Source of the DNA: Novosphingobium sp. Fuku2-ISO-50
GTDB lineage: Bacteria; Pseudomonadota; Alphaproteobacteria; Sphingomonadales; Sphingomonadaceae
Length of the DNA: 44,987 bases
NCBI RefSeq assembly: GCF_001519055.1
Contig: NZ_KQ954307.1
Span: 1-44,987, forward strand
Direction: 5' to 3'
The notes beneath the pieces were generated by a model that was given only the letters and a program-made list of their open reading frames with translations, was not told the origin of the DNA and made no database searches. Both the position numbers and the translations under genes were made by a program. Shown piece by piece: positions 15,020 to 23,241 of the stretch (positions within the stretch are counted from its first letter, which is position 1; each line of letters starts with the position of its first letter).

Positions 15020-15973
15020 TCAGTTACACACCGAGGCATGGTAATGGGGCGTATGAAGGCTGCAAATATTCTCAGGTGACCAGTGCAGATGGCCGCCGGA
15101 AAGAAAGCGCCCGTCGCCCGGATTGACTGTCACGGGACCGTTAGCGGGCACATCGAAGAAGGTGCCGTTGATTGGGTCGAGCGTCGCGACCCAGCATTTC
15201 TCGAAAGTGACAGGCCGGGCAAGGTCGAGCGCGATCAACTCGGGGATCGGCACGATGGCGTAGAGACAGAAGAGAAAGGAGGTCGAGCAGGCGTTGTCGA
15301 TGATTTCGGCAAGCTGCTCGTGCGCAATGATCGGCGCGCGCCGACGCCGGGCATGATGCGATAGCGGCCGATCCGCAGGGTGGCGGTTGCCACTGGCCTT
15401 ACGGAACTGGCTGACGGTGTAGCCGAGGTTATGGAGCGCAAATTGCAAATTCGCGGTAATGGCAAGCTCTGCCGCATCCGGCCACGGTCGGTGCGAGAAG
15501 ACCAAGCTGTCATCGAGCCACTGCTCGGCGCTGAAGCGGAACAGCAGTTCGCAGCGGTCGTAGCTGGCAAAGAGGTCGGAAACCGAACTGTCATCGCGGT
15601 CGGCGGCGTGATCCTCCCAGCCATCGCGGATGGCGTCGAAGGCATCGGCGTCCTCGAGAAGCCCTGCGTCCCGCAAAAGTCCTCGTACCGGCGATGCAAC
15701 CTCGTGATACCAGGTCGACCAGGAGTCGCCGGGCTTGAATTCGGCCTCCATCGCATCTTCGACATCGCGGCCTTCATAGCGGGCATCAATGATCCGCGCG
15801 CCCAGCGCATTGAGGCTTTTCAGCGACCAGCAATCTGATCGCTCCCGCCAGTAGCGGGTATGCGGGAAATTGTCGGCGAGCGTGCCGATCCAAGCTTCTC
15901 CTTCAGGGCTCGCGAAAAAGGCGGACGGATCGGCAAGGGCGCCGGGCATTGGCAGTGCAGGAACGGAATACAT
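15020..15973 (-). CDS. Conserved hypothetical protein (317 residues)
   Basis: I do not recognise the family. The protein starts MYSVPALPMPGALADPSAFF and is rich in Asp, Trp and Cys (for example WSTWYHEVASPVRGLLRDAG and EQWLDDSLVFSHRPWPDAAE). No signal peptide, membrane segment or nucleotide motif is evident. The ATG at 15973 has GGAGGT eight bases upstream. It lies downstream of the Toprim gene in the same direction (gap about 90 bp) and upstream of the DUF736 genes, so it belongs to the plasmid housekeeping block. Confidence 0.75.
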   Translation of the reverse strand: MYSVPALPMPGALADPSAFFASPEGEAWIGTLADNFPHTRYWRERSDCWSLKSLNALGARIIDARYEGRDVEDAMEAEFKPGDSWSTWYHEVASPVRGLLRDAGLLEDADAFDAIRDGWEDHAADRDDSSVSDLFASYDRCELLFRFSAEQWLDDSLVFSHRPWPDAAELAITANLQFALHNLGYTVSQFRKASGNRHPADRPLSHHARRRRAPIIAHEQLAEIIDNACSTSFLFCLYAIVPIPELIALDLARPVTFEKCWVATLDPINGTFFDVPANGPVTVNPGDGRFLSGGHLHWSPENICSLHTPHYHASVCN

Positions 15974-16065
15974 GACTGGTGACCTCCTCTCAGGTTCACC
16001 CAATTCCCACCCTCTTGCCTCTGGTCCGATGTCGAATGGCGCCGCCAGTTGGGCGCGATGTGGAC

Positions 16066-16923
16066 TTATGAGGCTGTGGACATGTGAACATGTGGACGTG
16101 TGAGATCTGCCCAATCGCCGTAGCCCGTTGGGCACGCGGTGATTGCGATGGGCAAGCCATCGCGGCCTCGCTGCTGAACGGCCTGGTGCGCGAAAAACTG
16201 CCCTTCATCATCGTTGTCGGGCAGGAGAATGAGCGCGCCCGTACCCAGAACAGGCTCGAAGCGTGCGAAATTGCGCACGCCAAAGCAGGTGCCAGCCTCC
16301 TGGCCGGTCAACTGCCGATAGGCGCAGGCGCTTTCAAAGCCTTCGGCGATCCTCATGACCCCGCCCTCAAAGCGAGCAGGCCAAGTGCCCCCGCGAGAAT
16401 TCCCCAGCATCATGCGATGCGTGCGGACGGCGGTTTCGGAATCGAGGAACAGGCGTTGGACGGCGATTAGACGCTCACGCACGAATACGCCTACCAGCAA
16501 GGCTGGGAGAAAGCGCGCTGCGCTTCCACGGCCCATAGGGCAGCGAGGGTGGAAGCGGACATCCGCAGGGACAAACCTGATCCCGCGCACATCTCGGAGA
16601 TACCGCTCGCCAAGTGTGCCTTCAACCGGCCGCGCCTCAGCCCAGAGGCACCGGAATGGGGGCTCGCGATCGTTGGCGGGCTCCGGCATTGCACGCTGAT
16701 CCGGGATCGTATGTCCGAGGACTTGCCGAATTCCGCGCATCACTGCCGCGCCATCACATCCGGCAAAGCAATGGACAAGGATCGAGTTTCGACCTTGCCG
16801 GATCGAGAGGCTCGGCGTCCGGTCCTCGTGCGCCGGACAGCGCACCATGGCGTGCCGGCCTGACCAGATGCCGCCAAGGCGCTGGATGACGGAAAGCGTA
16901 TCGGTGGTGGGTTGATAGCGCAT
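16066..16923 (-). CDS. CHC2 zinc-finger/Toprim domain protein (primase- or helicase-like)
   Basis: This 285-residue protein begins with a CHC2-type zinc finger: CPAHEDRTPSLSI then LVHCFAGCD (Cys, His, Cys, Cys). The centre is the DUF7146-like linker seen in plasmid proteins (LGERYLRDVRGI region). The Toprim part is RIAEGFESACAYRQLTGQ (Glu) and ILLPDNDDEGQ (Asp-x-Asp). Such proteins may prime DNA synthesis on transferred single strands. It is shorter than full DnaG and lacks the RNA polymerase core, so it is primase-like rather than a complete primase. The ATG at 16923 begins the typical MRYQPTTDT leader. Confidence 0.85.
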   Translation of the reverse strand: MRYQPTTDTLSVIQRLGGIWSGRHAMVRCPAHEDRTPSLSIRQGRNSILVHCFAGCDGAAVMRGIRQVLGHTIPDQRAMPEPANDREPPFRCLWAEARPVEGTLGERYLRDVRGIRFVPADVRFHPRCPMGRGSAARFLPALLVGVFVRERLIAVQRLFLDSETAVRTHRMMLGNSRGGTWPARFEGGVMRIAEGFESACAYRQLTGQEAGTCFGVRNFARFEPVLGTGALILLPDNDDEGQFFAHQAVQQRGRDGLPIAITACPTGYGDWADLTRPHVHMSTAS

Positions 16924-16966
16924 CGTGATCTTTCGCAGGAATGCTGACTTATGCCAGTCAGACTAG

Positions 16967-16998
16967 ATTTTGTCAGAAAATCGGATTCGTGACAAAAT
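16967..16998. promoter_or_regulatory. Inverted-repeat operator upstream of the second VapBC pair
   Basis: ATTTTGTCA (16967-16975) and TGACAAAAT (16990-16998) form a perfect 9-bp inverted repeat with a 14-bp spacer. A second, shorter pair CTGACT/AGTCAG lies at 16944-16961. The location 60-110 bp before vapB suits autoregulation by the VapBC complex, and it also lies in the control region of the divergent Toprim gene. Confidence 0.55.
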
Positions 16999-17057
16999 TT
17001 CTGAAGTATGTCATAGGATGCCTATTGCGCCCGATGGCGCATGTCGGGAGCCTTGCC

Positions 17058-17303
17058 ATGACAATCCAGGTTAGCATCACGCCCAACGGCCGGATGAGTT
17101 TGCCCGCAGACATCCGCAAACGCCTTGGCGTGGCGGGCGGCGGCGCGCTGCTGGTCGAAGAGACGCCAGACGGGATAATCCTGCGCACGGTCGCGCAGTC
17201 GATTGCCCATGCCCAGGCAATCGCCCGCAAATACACTGGCGGAAATCCGGATGTGTCCGTCGATGCCTTCCTCGCCAACCGCAAGGCGGATAGCGGCGAA
17301 TGA
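17058..17303 (+). CDS. vapB: AbrB/MazE-type antitoxin (second VapB)
   Basis: This 81-residue antitoxin has VSITPNGRMSLPADIRKRLG followed by LLVEETPDGIILRT, the AbrB fold of VapB proteins, and a helical tail (AHAQAIARKYTGG). The ATG at 17058 starts directly before the fold; an upstream in-frame extension to 16941 crosses the operator and is rejected. Its stop overlaps the toxin start by 4 bp. It is similar in plan to, but clearly diverged from, the pair at 2914-3562. Confidence 0.88.
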   Translation: MTIQVSITPNGRMSLPADIRKRLGVAGGGALLVEETPDGIILRTVAQSIAHAQAIARKYTGGNPDVSVDAFLANRKADSGE

Positions 17304-17689
17304 GCGAAGTCGTACTCGATGCGTCAGCTTTGCTGGCACTGCTCAACGACGAACCGGGCGCCGCTAAGGTGGCAGAGGTTCTGGCCGAGGCACGCATGTC
17401 ATCGGTCAATCTCGCGGAAGTCGTGAGCCATTTCATCCATGCGGGCATGCCGGCAGCGGACGTCGATGCGATGCTTCGCCCGCTTCCGGTCGAAATCGTC
17501 GCGGCGGACGAAGGCCTTGCCCATATCGCCGGGCGCCTGCGGGCGGTCACAGCGTCAGCCGGCCTGTCGCTTGGCGACCGTTTCTGCCTGGCGCTCGCAA
17601 AGCGCGACGGCTTGCCGGCCATGACCGCCGACAAGCAGTGGCGCACGATAGCCGAGGCTGCCGACGCGAAGCTGGTGCTGATCCGCTAA
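17300..17689 (+). CDS. vapC: PIN-domain ribonuclease toxin (second VapC)
   Basis: This 129-residue PIN protein begins MSEVVLDASALLALLNDEPG (first Asp), has Glu in SSVNLAEVVSHFI, Asp in LSLGDRFCLALA and Asp in PAMTADKQW, the four acidic positions of VapC. Its ATG overlaps the antitoxin stop (ATGA). It is a distinct subfamily from the first VapC (which begins AIDTN), so the two systems probably do not cross-neutralise. Confidence 0.9.
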   Translation: MSEVVLDASALLALLNDEPGAAKVAEVLAEARMSSVNLAEVVSHFIHAGMPAADVDAMLRPLPVEIVAADEGLAHIAGRLRAVTASAGLSLGDRFCLALAKRDGLPAMTADKQWRTIAEAADAKLVLIR

Positions 17690-17700
17690 GAACGGGGTCT

Positions 17701-17988
17701 TCAACCGCGGCAATGGCGACAGCCAGAGCCATTGCAGCAGTCCGCCCAGGCGCTGATATGCAGCGTCGAGCCGTCGCGAAAGCGCGCAGACACGCCGACG
17801 GTGTATTCCAGTTCGCTGGCGGCTCGGTCGAGCTCAAAGGGCCAGTCCTGCTCGAGCACATCCCACACCTGATAGATGTTCACAAAATCGCCACAGTGAT
17901 CGGGAAAGGAATGGACCGCCAGGTCGGCGATGGTGACCTGCGCGCCGAACATCTCGGCACGACGGTCAACCGTCAGGAAAGCGCCCAT
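17701..17988 (-). CDS. Hypothetical protein coupled to the DUF3768 gene
   Basis: This 95-residue frame starts at the ATG overlapping the DUF3768 stop (TGATG), so it is translationally coupled. It reads MGAFLTVDRRAEMFG, then ADLAVHSFPDHCGDF and ends WADCCNGSGCRHCRG, a Cys-rich tail that could bind metal. No family is recognised. It is the last gene of a leftward series of small genes (19918 to 17701). Confidence 0.65.
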   Translation of the reverse strand: MGAFLTVDRRAEMFGAQVTIADLAVHSFPDHCGDFVNIYQVWDVLEQDWPFELDRAASELEYTVGVSARFRDGSTLHISAWADCCNGSGCRHCRG

Positions 17989-18365
17989 CAGTAATCTTCG
18001 GGCAGCAGGATGGTGATGACACGGGTGGTCTGCGAGGCGTCGGCCGGATCCTCCGAACCGAACTCCATCGCGGCATCGTAACAATCGACCTTGAGCCAGA
18101 CCTTGTGCCCAAGGAACTCGACCACCGCAAAATCACGTTCGGGACTGTCCGCCGAGAAGGCGCAGTGGCGGAAAGCTGCCATCAACTGCGCTTGTAGGAA
18201 GATCTGCTCCTTGGGTGCGCCATCAGCCTCGGCAAGGCGTTCGAGGCAATTGCGGGTGATGACGGTGCGCGCTGTGCGGTCGAGACCGAGGCGAGCACGG
18301 TCGTTGAGGCGAGCAATCTGTTCCAGACGCGTCGAGGCGTCCGCAGGCGTAGCGGTGGAGAGCAT
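17988..18365 (-). CDS. DUF3768 family protein
   Basis: The 125-residue product matches the DUF3768 pattern: an N-terminal helix (IARLNDRARLGLD), FAVVEFLGHKVWLKVDCYD, and the ending DPADASQTTRVITILLPEDY. DUF3768 proteins are frequent on alphaproteobacterial plasmids and have no assigned role. The ATG at 18365 has AAAGG about eight bases upstream. It is in a leftward run of small uncharacterised genes next to ardC. Confidence 0.85.
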   Translation of the reverse strand: MLSTATPADASTRLEQIARLNDRARLGLDRTARTVITRNCLERLAEADGAPKEQIFLQAQLMAAFRHCAFSADSPERDFAVVEFLGHKVWLKVDCYDAAMEFGSEDPADASQTTRVITILLPEDY

Positions 18366-18386
18366 GATGGACCTTTCGCAGGGGTG

Positions 18387-18737
18387 TTAGCCGACCCGCA
18401 CCAGCAGGTCGGCGATGGCGGGATCGATGGCGAAGCCGAGTGCGCGGGCCAGGTCGACGGCTGCCGTGATGTCGCCGTCCGCGATCGAAAACGATGCCGC
18501 GAAAGTGGCGAGTGTGTCGCTCGGCTTGGGGCTAATGCCGTGAAGCTTGCCGCAGGCAGCGGTGACCGCAAAAGGCCAGCAATGGGCGATGCCGATCACG
18601 CCCTCAGGCAGGATCAGCAGTGTGTCGCCGGCAGCGATGTGATCATCGGTTTGGGTTGCGTCATAGGCGTTACCCGTGGTGGCAAAGCCGTGGTAGCGGC
18701 GCACCAGGAAGGCAAAGCGTTCGCTGTCGGTTAGCAT
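18387..18737 (-). CDS. Hypothetical protein (116 residues)
   Basis: The frame reads MLTDSERFAFLVRRYHGFAT, then DDHIAAGDTLLILPEGVIGI and ends AIDPAIADLLVRVG. It is acidic and without membrane segments or known motifs. The start is uncertain: the ATG at 18737 lacks a clear ribosome site, and the frame extends to a start near 18797. It lies 21 bp upstream of the DUF3768 gene and is probably co-transcribed. Confidence 0.6.
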   Translation of the reverse strand: MLTDSERFAFLVRRYHGFATTGNAYDATQTDDHIAAGDTLLILPEGVIGIAHCWPFAVTAACGKLHGISPKPSDTLATFAASFSIADGDITAAVDLARALGFAIDPAIADLLVRVG

Positions 18738-18815
18738 CGGCGGTGAAACTTTCACACGAGCGGAATTGCTCGTTCCCCGCTTCCCGCTCTCCTCCAATCC
18801 ATTGGGCAGCGTGCC

Positions 18816-19055
18816 CTACAGCGGGAAATCTTCGAGCGTGGTCACCAGCCCATCGAAATCTTCGTCCGCGCCGAGAACGTCGGTAAGGGTGAGGATGGTT
18901 TCGAAGGTGACGCCATGATCGGCGGCGAGGTTTTCGAGATAGCCGAAGCGGTCGATCGCGCCGTCGGCCTGGTAGCGATCGAGCGGGATCACGCGGTCGC
19001 GGTTGAGGCGTTCGATTATGGCAAGCGATATGCCGCGAATGGCAAGCTGGGACAT
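18816..19055 (-). CDS. Small acidic hypothetical protein
   Basis: This 79-residue protein starts MSQLAIRGISLAIIERLNRD and ends in a very acidic stretch (LGADEDFDGLVTTLEDFPL). It has 15 Asp/Glu against 6 Arg and no Lys. GAGGAA lies about eight bases before the ATG at 19055. No family is recognised. It lies within the run of small leftward genes beside ardC, so a role in countering host defences is possible but unproven. Confidence 0.65.
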   Translation of the reverse strand: MSQLAIRGISLAIIERLNRDRVIPLDRYQADGAIDRFGYLENLAADHGVTFETILTLTDVLGADEDFDGLVTTLEDFPL

Positions 19056-19070
19056 AGTCCGGGTTCCTCG

Positions 19071-19457
19071 TCAGGATTGGGCAAGTGCCAGCACCGGGAC
19101 GTTAGTCCCGAAGTCGGCGAGGAGCGCGCGCAGCGCCTCCTCGTGGCGCAGCAATTCGTCGAGGCAGTCGGCCGCGCTATCGACGAAGGCCGGATGCTCG
19201 GGATCGCTCATGTCGAGGACGTGGACGACGCTTGCGAGGAGGCCCAGCATCGCCGGAGCACGGGCCATGGCTCGGACATTGGCCAGCGCCTCATCAAAGC
19301 GGCGGACGCCACTTTGGCGGATCGTTGCGACGAAGGAATGGCTGCGGGAAGCCAGATCGACGGTGGTAATTTCGGCCACCCAGTCGAAGGGCCAGTCGGC
19401 GGTGCTGCGGCACAAGTCGCTCGCGCGCCAGTCGCCGGAGGTAGGCGGTATTTGCAT
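19071..19457 (-). CDS. Hypothetical protein (128 residues)
   Basis: The product begins MQIPPTSGDWRASDLCRSTA, continues with a beta-rich part (WVAEITTVDLASRSHSFVAT) and a helical half (RFDEALANVRAMARAPAML). The ATG at 19457 has GGAG six bases upstream, so it is preferred over an ATG 12 bp earlier. No family is recognised. Sixteen bases separate it from the downstream 79-residue gene, which suggests one transcript. Confidence 0.65.
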   Translation of the reverse strand: MQIPPTSGDWRASDLCRSTADWPFDWVAEITTVDLASRSHSFVATIRQSGVRRFDEALANVRAMARAPAMLGLLASVVHVLDMSDPEHPAFVDSAADCLDELLRHEEALRALLADFGTNVPVLALAQS

Positions 19458-19480
19458 AAGGTTCTCCAAGGTTTTTAAGG

Positions 19481-19918
19481 TCAGGCGGCTTCTAGCCAGC
19501 GAGGCTCACACGCGCGGTCTGGCAGATCGGGCGTGCAGCCAAGGCGCGCAGTGACGGCATCGAAGGTGGGCGCGATGTCGGTGAGCCATCGCTGCGCTGC
19601 GCCGGAAACGTCAGTCCATTCGCAGCGGATGCGGTAATCGCGGTCGATGCGCTCACCGATCCAGACCACCGCCAGGCCCTGGTCAGTGGTGATTCCGATA
19701 TCGGCATAGGGATTGCGCAGCAGCACGCGGCCAGCCCAGCCGCGCCAGCGGTGGATAGAATCAAATGACCGCATGTCCTGTCGCACCTCACGCCGGATCT
19801 CGGCAACGAACCCCGTATAGGCCGCAAACCAGGTGTCGGGTGCGACAGCGCGCAAGTCACGCAGGGCAACCTGCGCACCCTCCGGCGAGGATGGGATACC
19901 CTCCATCGCACCACTCAC
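19481..19918 (-). CDS. Hypothetical protein coupled to ardC
   Basis: This 145-residue frame starts at a GTG overlapping the ardC stop (GTGA), with an alternative ATG at 19906. It contains WFAAYTGFVAEIRREVRQD and LLRNPYADIGITTDQGLAVV, an alpha/beta pattern of unknown family. Coupling to the ardC C-terminus indicates that the two were co-expressed before ardC was damaged. Translation of this gene may suffer from the frameshift in ardC. Confidence 0.6.
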   Translation of the reverse strand: MSGAMEGIPSSPEGAQVALRDLRAVAPDTWFAAYTGFVAEIRREVRQDMRSFDSIHRWRGWAGRVLLRNPYADIGITTDQGLAVVWIGERIDRDYRIRCEWTDVSGAAQRWLTDIAPTFDAVTARLGCTPDLPDRACEPRWLEAA

Positions 19919-20810
19919 GCCGCTAGTGGCAGCGGCTGCACCGCAGTCTTGTGGGCGCTGTGGATCCAGTCGGCTGCCGCCTGTGCGTGAGCAGCAGCGG
20001 TGAAAATGGCCTTGGGATCATGGCGAAGCGCCAGCCAACTGGCAAGGTATGCGGCATGGTCGGACCGAGGCGTATAGGCCAGCCCCAGATCAGCCATCAA
20101 ATAGGATGCGCCGAGTTCAGCCACGAGTTCTTCCCTCGCGCGAATGCTGCGTTCCTTGTGGTATTCGCGCAGCGTCTCACGATTTAGCCTGCTTACATGT
20201 CCACTTGCGTGACCTCATGTGCGAGTGTGGACACCAGATCGAGATCATGGTCGAAAGCCATGCGCTCGGGCATGAAGACCTTGTCGAGATCGGCCCGGTA
20301 ATAGGCATCGTGCAGCCCGTACTCGACCAGCACACCGACGCCTTCGAGGAAGGCCAGGGCATCGCCGATCGAAGTGCTGACCGGCGCCACATCTTTTTCG
20401 GGCGCGTCCTCAGCGCCATCGACCTGATCGCGGTTGAAGACGACGAAGCTGCGCGCGAAGAACCGCGCCTTGCCCTCGCCATCGGCACCAACATGTGCCG
20501 CAGCGTCGCCGCGTTCGACCTTCTTCCAGAGGATGACATGGGTGCCGACCTGTCCTTTGCGGACCTGCGCGCCGCTGGTTTGCCACTGCTGATAAGTCGC
20601 CCAAGTGCCCGAGGCATAGCCACAGGCGTCAGCCGTGGCCCACAGGACCAGGCGATTGATGCCGGAATAGCGGCGCCCGGCGACGCTGGTCGGGCGCATG
20701 ACAGGCGCGCCGGAATGGTGCCAGGGCATTCGCCAATTTCCAGCCCCGGCCTCGATGGCCGCGACAATCTGGTCGGTGACGGTGGCGTAAATGTCGTGAC
20801 GTGGCTTCAT
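19915..20810 (-). pseudogene. ardC: ArdC-type antirestriction protein gene, frameshifted in the HExxH motif
   Basis: ArdC proteins bind single-stranded DNA through an N-terminal domain and carry a zincin metallopeptidase C-terminal domain. The N-terminal domain is intact (MKPRHDIYATVTDQIVAAIE, NWRMPWHHSG, GRRYSGINRLVLW), as is the linker to VSTLAHEVT. There the frame changes: it reads QVDM and stops at 20195-20197. In the next frame SGHVSRLNRETLREYHKERS continues to a normal ending at 19915. Comparison with the usual HEVTHW-S/T-GH suggests loss of four bases at about 20206, removing the last zinc-binding His. A truncated 205-residue protein with the DNA-binding domain may still be made. A sequencing error cannot be excluded. 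Confidence 0.85.
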
Positions 20811-20949
20811 GGGGATGTTTCCTCTTTGTCCGAGCCTGTGCTCACGCGAGGGAATCCTCCTTTGCCTTTGGCGCAGGAGCGAAAGCGGAGCAGGCAAGTG
20901 TTGCGGGAGCTGGCCAAAACCAGCCCCCACAAGCAGGTTGCTTAAGATA

Positions 20950-22995
20950 TCAGGCGGCCTCGGCAGTCGGGACGCCGGCGTCATTCTGATTGGCGGCTTC
21001 GTGCGCCGCTTCCTCGTCGTCCTGCAGGCGATCATCCGCTTCATCGGGTGCCGCAGCGTCCACCCCTTCGGTGCCTTCGAGCAAGCTCGGGAAACCATCG
21101 AAACGCATCACGGCAGGAACCCAGGCAAGGGCCTTGGCCTTGATCTCCGGCTCGATGATGGTGTCGCCCGCACACAGGCGCGCAGCAGCCGTGGCCAGTT
21201 CGGCCTTCTTCGCCGTCGCATAGCGCAGGGCGATTTCGGCATCGAATTGCCCAAGGATGCCGAGGATCTGAGCCTTCTTGATCCGGTCGAAGAAGTTTTC
21301 CGCACCCGGCCGCCAGTGCTGGGCCATCTCGATGCCGATCTCGGCACCAAGCCGGGTCTGGAAGGCCAAGGCATGGGTGCCGCTGGTGAGGCTCGCCTTG
21401 AGACTCTGGCTCACCGCGTAGGCAAGCCAACCCGCCTTCACGTCATCAGCCAATGCGCGGAAGGCGAGGAAGGAGGCGAAGCTGTCCTCCTCGCTGGCCC
21501 AATCATTGGGCAAAGCGGCTCGCAGGCCTTCAAGGTCGGTTACCGCCGAGCTGGCGGGAATTCCGCTGAGACCCGAAGGCTCGTTCCGGTCAGCGATGCG
21601 GATAGTACAGCCGGTGTCGCCATATCCGAAATGCCCCGCGTGATCGCGGGCCAGCGCAAAGATCGCCAGATCGAGCGCCAGCGCCGGATCGTGGGCGATA
21701 TGCAGCGCCAGCACATCGCGGCGATCCTTGGCCATCTGTTCCTCGAGCGAACGCGGCAGGCTGGCCGTCGGTGCGGGTTCGTCGCCTTCCGCATCAGGAC
21801 TTCCGACCATTTCACCATCGCTGCTGCTGCGACGGGACGGCTTGGCTGTGGTGTAGTAGGTTTCGAGGAGGCGCGGCTGACCATCCTTGCCCAGCACCAG
21901 GAAGGTGCCGACAGCGGGCTTGTCGTCCTCGGGGATCAGCAGTTCGGTATCGGCAAGCCGGTCATGCTCGGCATCGAGCGCGTTATATTCGGCCTCAAGC
22001 GCCTCGACATCGTCGCCATCCTCGGGTCCGTCGATGATTTCGGCAATTTCGGTCATGCGATCCGAAATCTCGTCCATCCGGGCCACAGCTTCAGCGCTGG
22101 GTTCGGCGCGCCGGGGCCAGTAAGCGTGAAGCTCCTTGGTGTCGTCGTAGGTGACATGTGTGGCAAGGGTCGGCTTGACCCAGGCCAGCTTGCTGCCGAG
22201 TTCGGCAACCTCCGCTTCAAACGCCAGCTTCTTGGTCGCCAGATCCATGGCGAGATCGCCATCAAGCCACTGGCCTTCCCCTTCGTCCGCGAACAGGTCG
22301 CGCTCGATACGACCGCCGCAGGCCAAATATTCCACCTCGCCGACGAAGCGGGCGATCGGATGGTCAGCCGACAGCGCTTCTTCGGCGATGGCGCGGCGGA
22401 TCGCCTGCGGATTGTCGCCCTGCCAACTCGTCGACAGTCGCTCCCAGGCGGCTAGCTGGCGTTCGCGGTCGCCGGTCGAGCCATAGGCCATCGCAACGTC
22501 GAGCGTGATCTCGCCCTCGGCCAGCGCGGCAAAGATCGGCTCTCCAAGGTCAGCGAGGCGCAGCCGGCCTTGGACATGGCGGACCGTAACGCCGAAACGG
22601 CGGGCCACGGCCTCCGCGTCAGTGCCGCCGGCGATGATATCCTTATAGGCCCGCGCCTCGTCTGCCGGGGTCATCGCTTCACGGATGAGGTTTTCAGCCA
22701 GGCTGATCTCGCGGGAGGCGGCGTCCTCATTTTCGCACAAGCGCACGTCGATGGCGTAATCCTTGGGCAAGACGCCACGCTCGATCAACAGGCCGATCGC
22801 GCGCCAGCGCCGGCCGCCCGCGTGGACATCAAAGAGGGTCTTCTTGCCCGATGAGGGGCTGACGATCAGTGGTTGCAACAGCCCATGTTCGGCGATGCTG
22901 GCAGCCAGTGCCTCAAGGCCGGCGGTGCCATTGGCCTTGCGGACATTGCTTTCGGACAGGCGCAGCTTGGCATGCGCAATCGTGGTGGTCTGCAT
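20950..22995 (-). CDS. Long ParB/Srx-fold (ParB-like) plasmid protein
   Basis: This 681-residue protein begins with a ParB N-terminal domain: LRLSESNVRKANGTAGLEAL, HGLLQPLIVSP, VHAGGRRWRAI, and the nucleotide-binding box LAENLIREAMTPADEARAY, followed by a KorB/Spo0J helix-turn-helix (EAVARRFGVTVRHVQGRLRL). The remaining 450 residues are mostly acidic, with a coiled-coil part (residues about 320-370), and are typical of the long plasmid ParB-like proteins rather than partition ParB. No parA neighbour is present, so a regulatory or transfer role is more likely than segregation. The ATG at 22995 has GGAG upstream. It is leftward, upstream of ardC. Confidence 0.88.
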   Translation of the reverse strand: MQTTTIAHAKLRLSESNVRKANGTAGLEALAASIAEHGLLQPLIVSPSSGKKTLFDVHAGGRRWRAIGLLIERGVLPKDYAIDVRLCENEDAASREISLAENLIREAMTPADEARAYKDIIAGGTDAEAVARRFGVTVRHVQGRLRLADLGEPIFAALAEGEITLDVAMAYGSTGDRERQLAAWERLSTSWQGDNPQAIRRAIAEEALSADHPIARFVGEVEYLACGGRIERDLFADEGEGQWLDGDLAMDLATKKLAFEAEVAELGSKLAWVKPTLATHVTYDDTKELHAYWPRRAEPSAEAVARMDEISDRMTEIAEIIDGPEDGDDVEALEAEYNALDAEHDRLADTELLIPEDDKPAVGTFLVLGKDGQPRLLETYYTTAKPSRRSSSDGEMVGSPDAEGDEPAPTASLPRSLEEQMAKDRRDVLALHIAHDPALALDLAIFALARDHAGHFGYGDTGCTIRIADRNEPSGLSGIPASSAVTDLEGLRAALPNDWASEEDSFASFLAFRALADDVKAGWLAYAVSQSLKASLTSGTHALAFQTRLGAEIGIEMAQHWRPGAENFFDRIKKAQILGILGQFDAEIALRYATAKKAELATAAARLCAGDTIIEPEIKAKALAWVPAVMRFDGFPSLLEGTEGVDAAAPDEADDRLQDDEEAAHEAANQNDAGVPTAEAA

Positions 22996-23222
22996 GAAGG
23001 GTCTCCGGACCAATTCCGAGGCCCGGATCATGGGACGCTTTTATCTCCCAGGGGGCCTCGCCCCAATTTTTCCTCCTCCTCTCTCCCTGATGCAGGATTT
23101 CCGCCGACGGCAGAATATAGATCGGCCTCGAACCAGACGTCCGAGGCCCGACCTTTACGAATGCATGCCATGTCCCAAGCAAGCTGCTGGTGCGCGCGAC
23201 GGTTGACGAATCACGACAGATC
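22996..23222. other. Control region between the ParB-like gene and umuDC
   Basis: This divergent intergenic stretch should contain the leftward promoter of the ParB-like/ardC series and the rightward umuDC promoter. A TTGACG at 23203-23208 is a possible -35 for umuDC. No gene is convincing. Confidence 0.45.
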
Positions 23223-23237
23223 GTTCTTTGTATGTTC
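23223..23237 (+). promoter_or_regulatory. LexA/SOS box GTTC-N7-GTTC
   Basis: GTTC (23223-23226), seven bases, GTTC (23234-23237) matches exactly the direct-repeat SOS box of Alphaproteobacteria. It ends four bases before the umuD start, so host LexA should repress umuDC until DNA damage. Confidence 0.85.
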
Positions 23238-23241
23238 CATA

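Noticed and set aside
20809..22455. 548-codon rightward frame opposite the ParB-like gene
   Set aside because: The leftward frame has a full ParB domain and a good ribosome site; the rightward product has no recognisable pattern.
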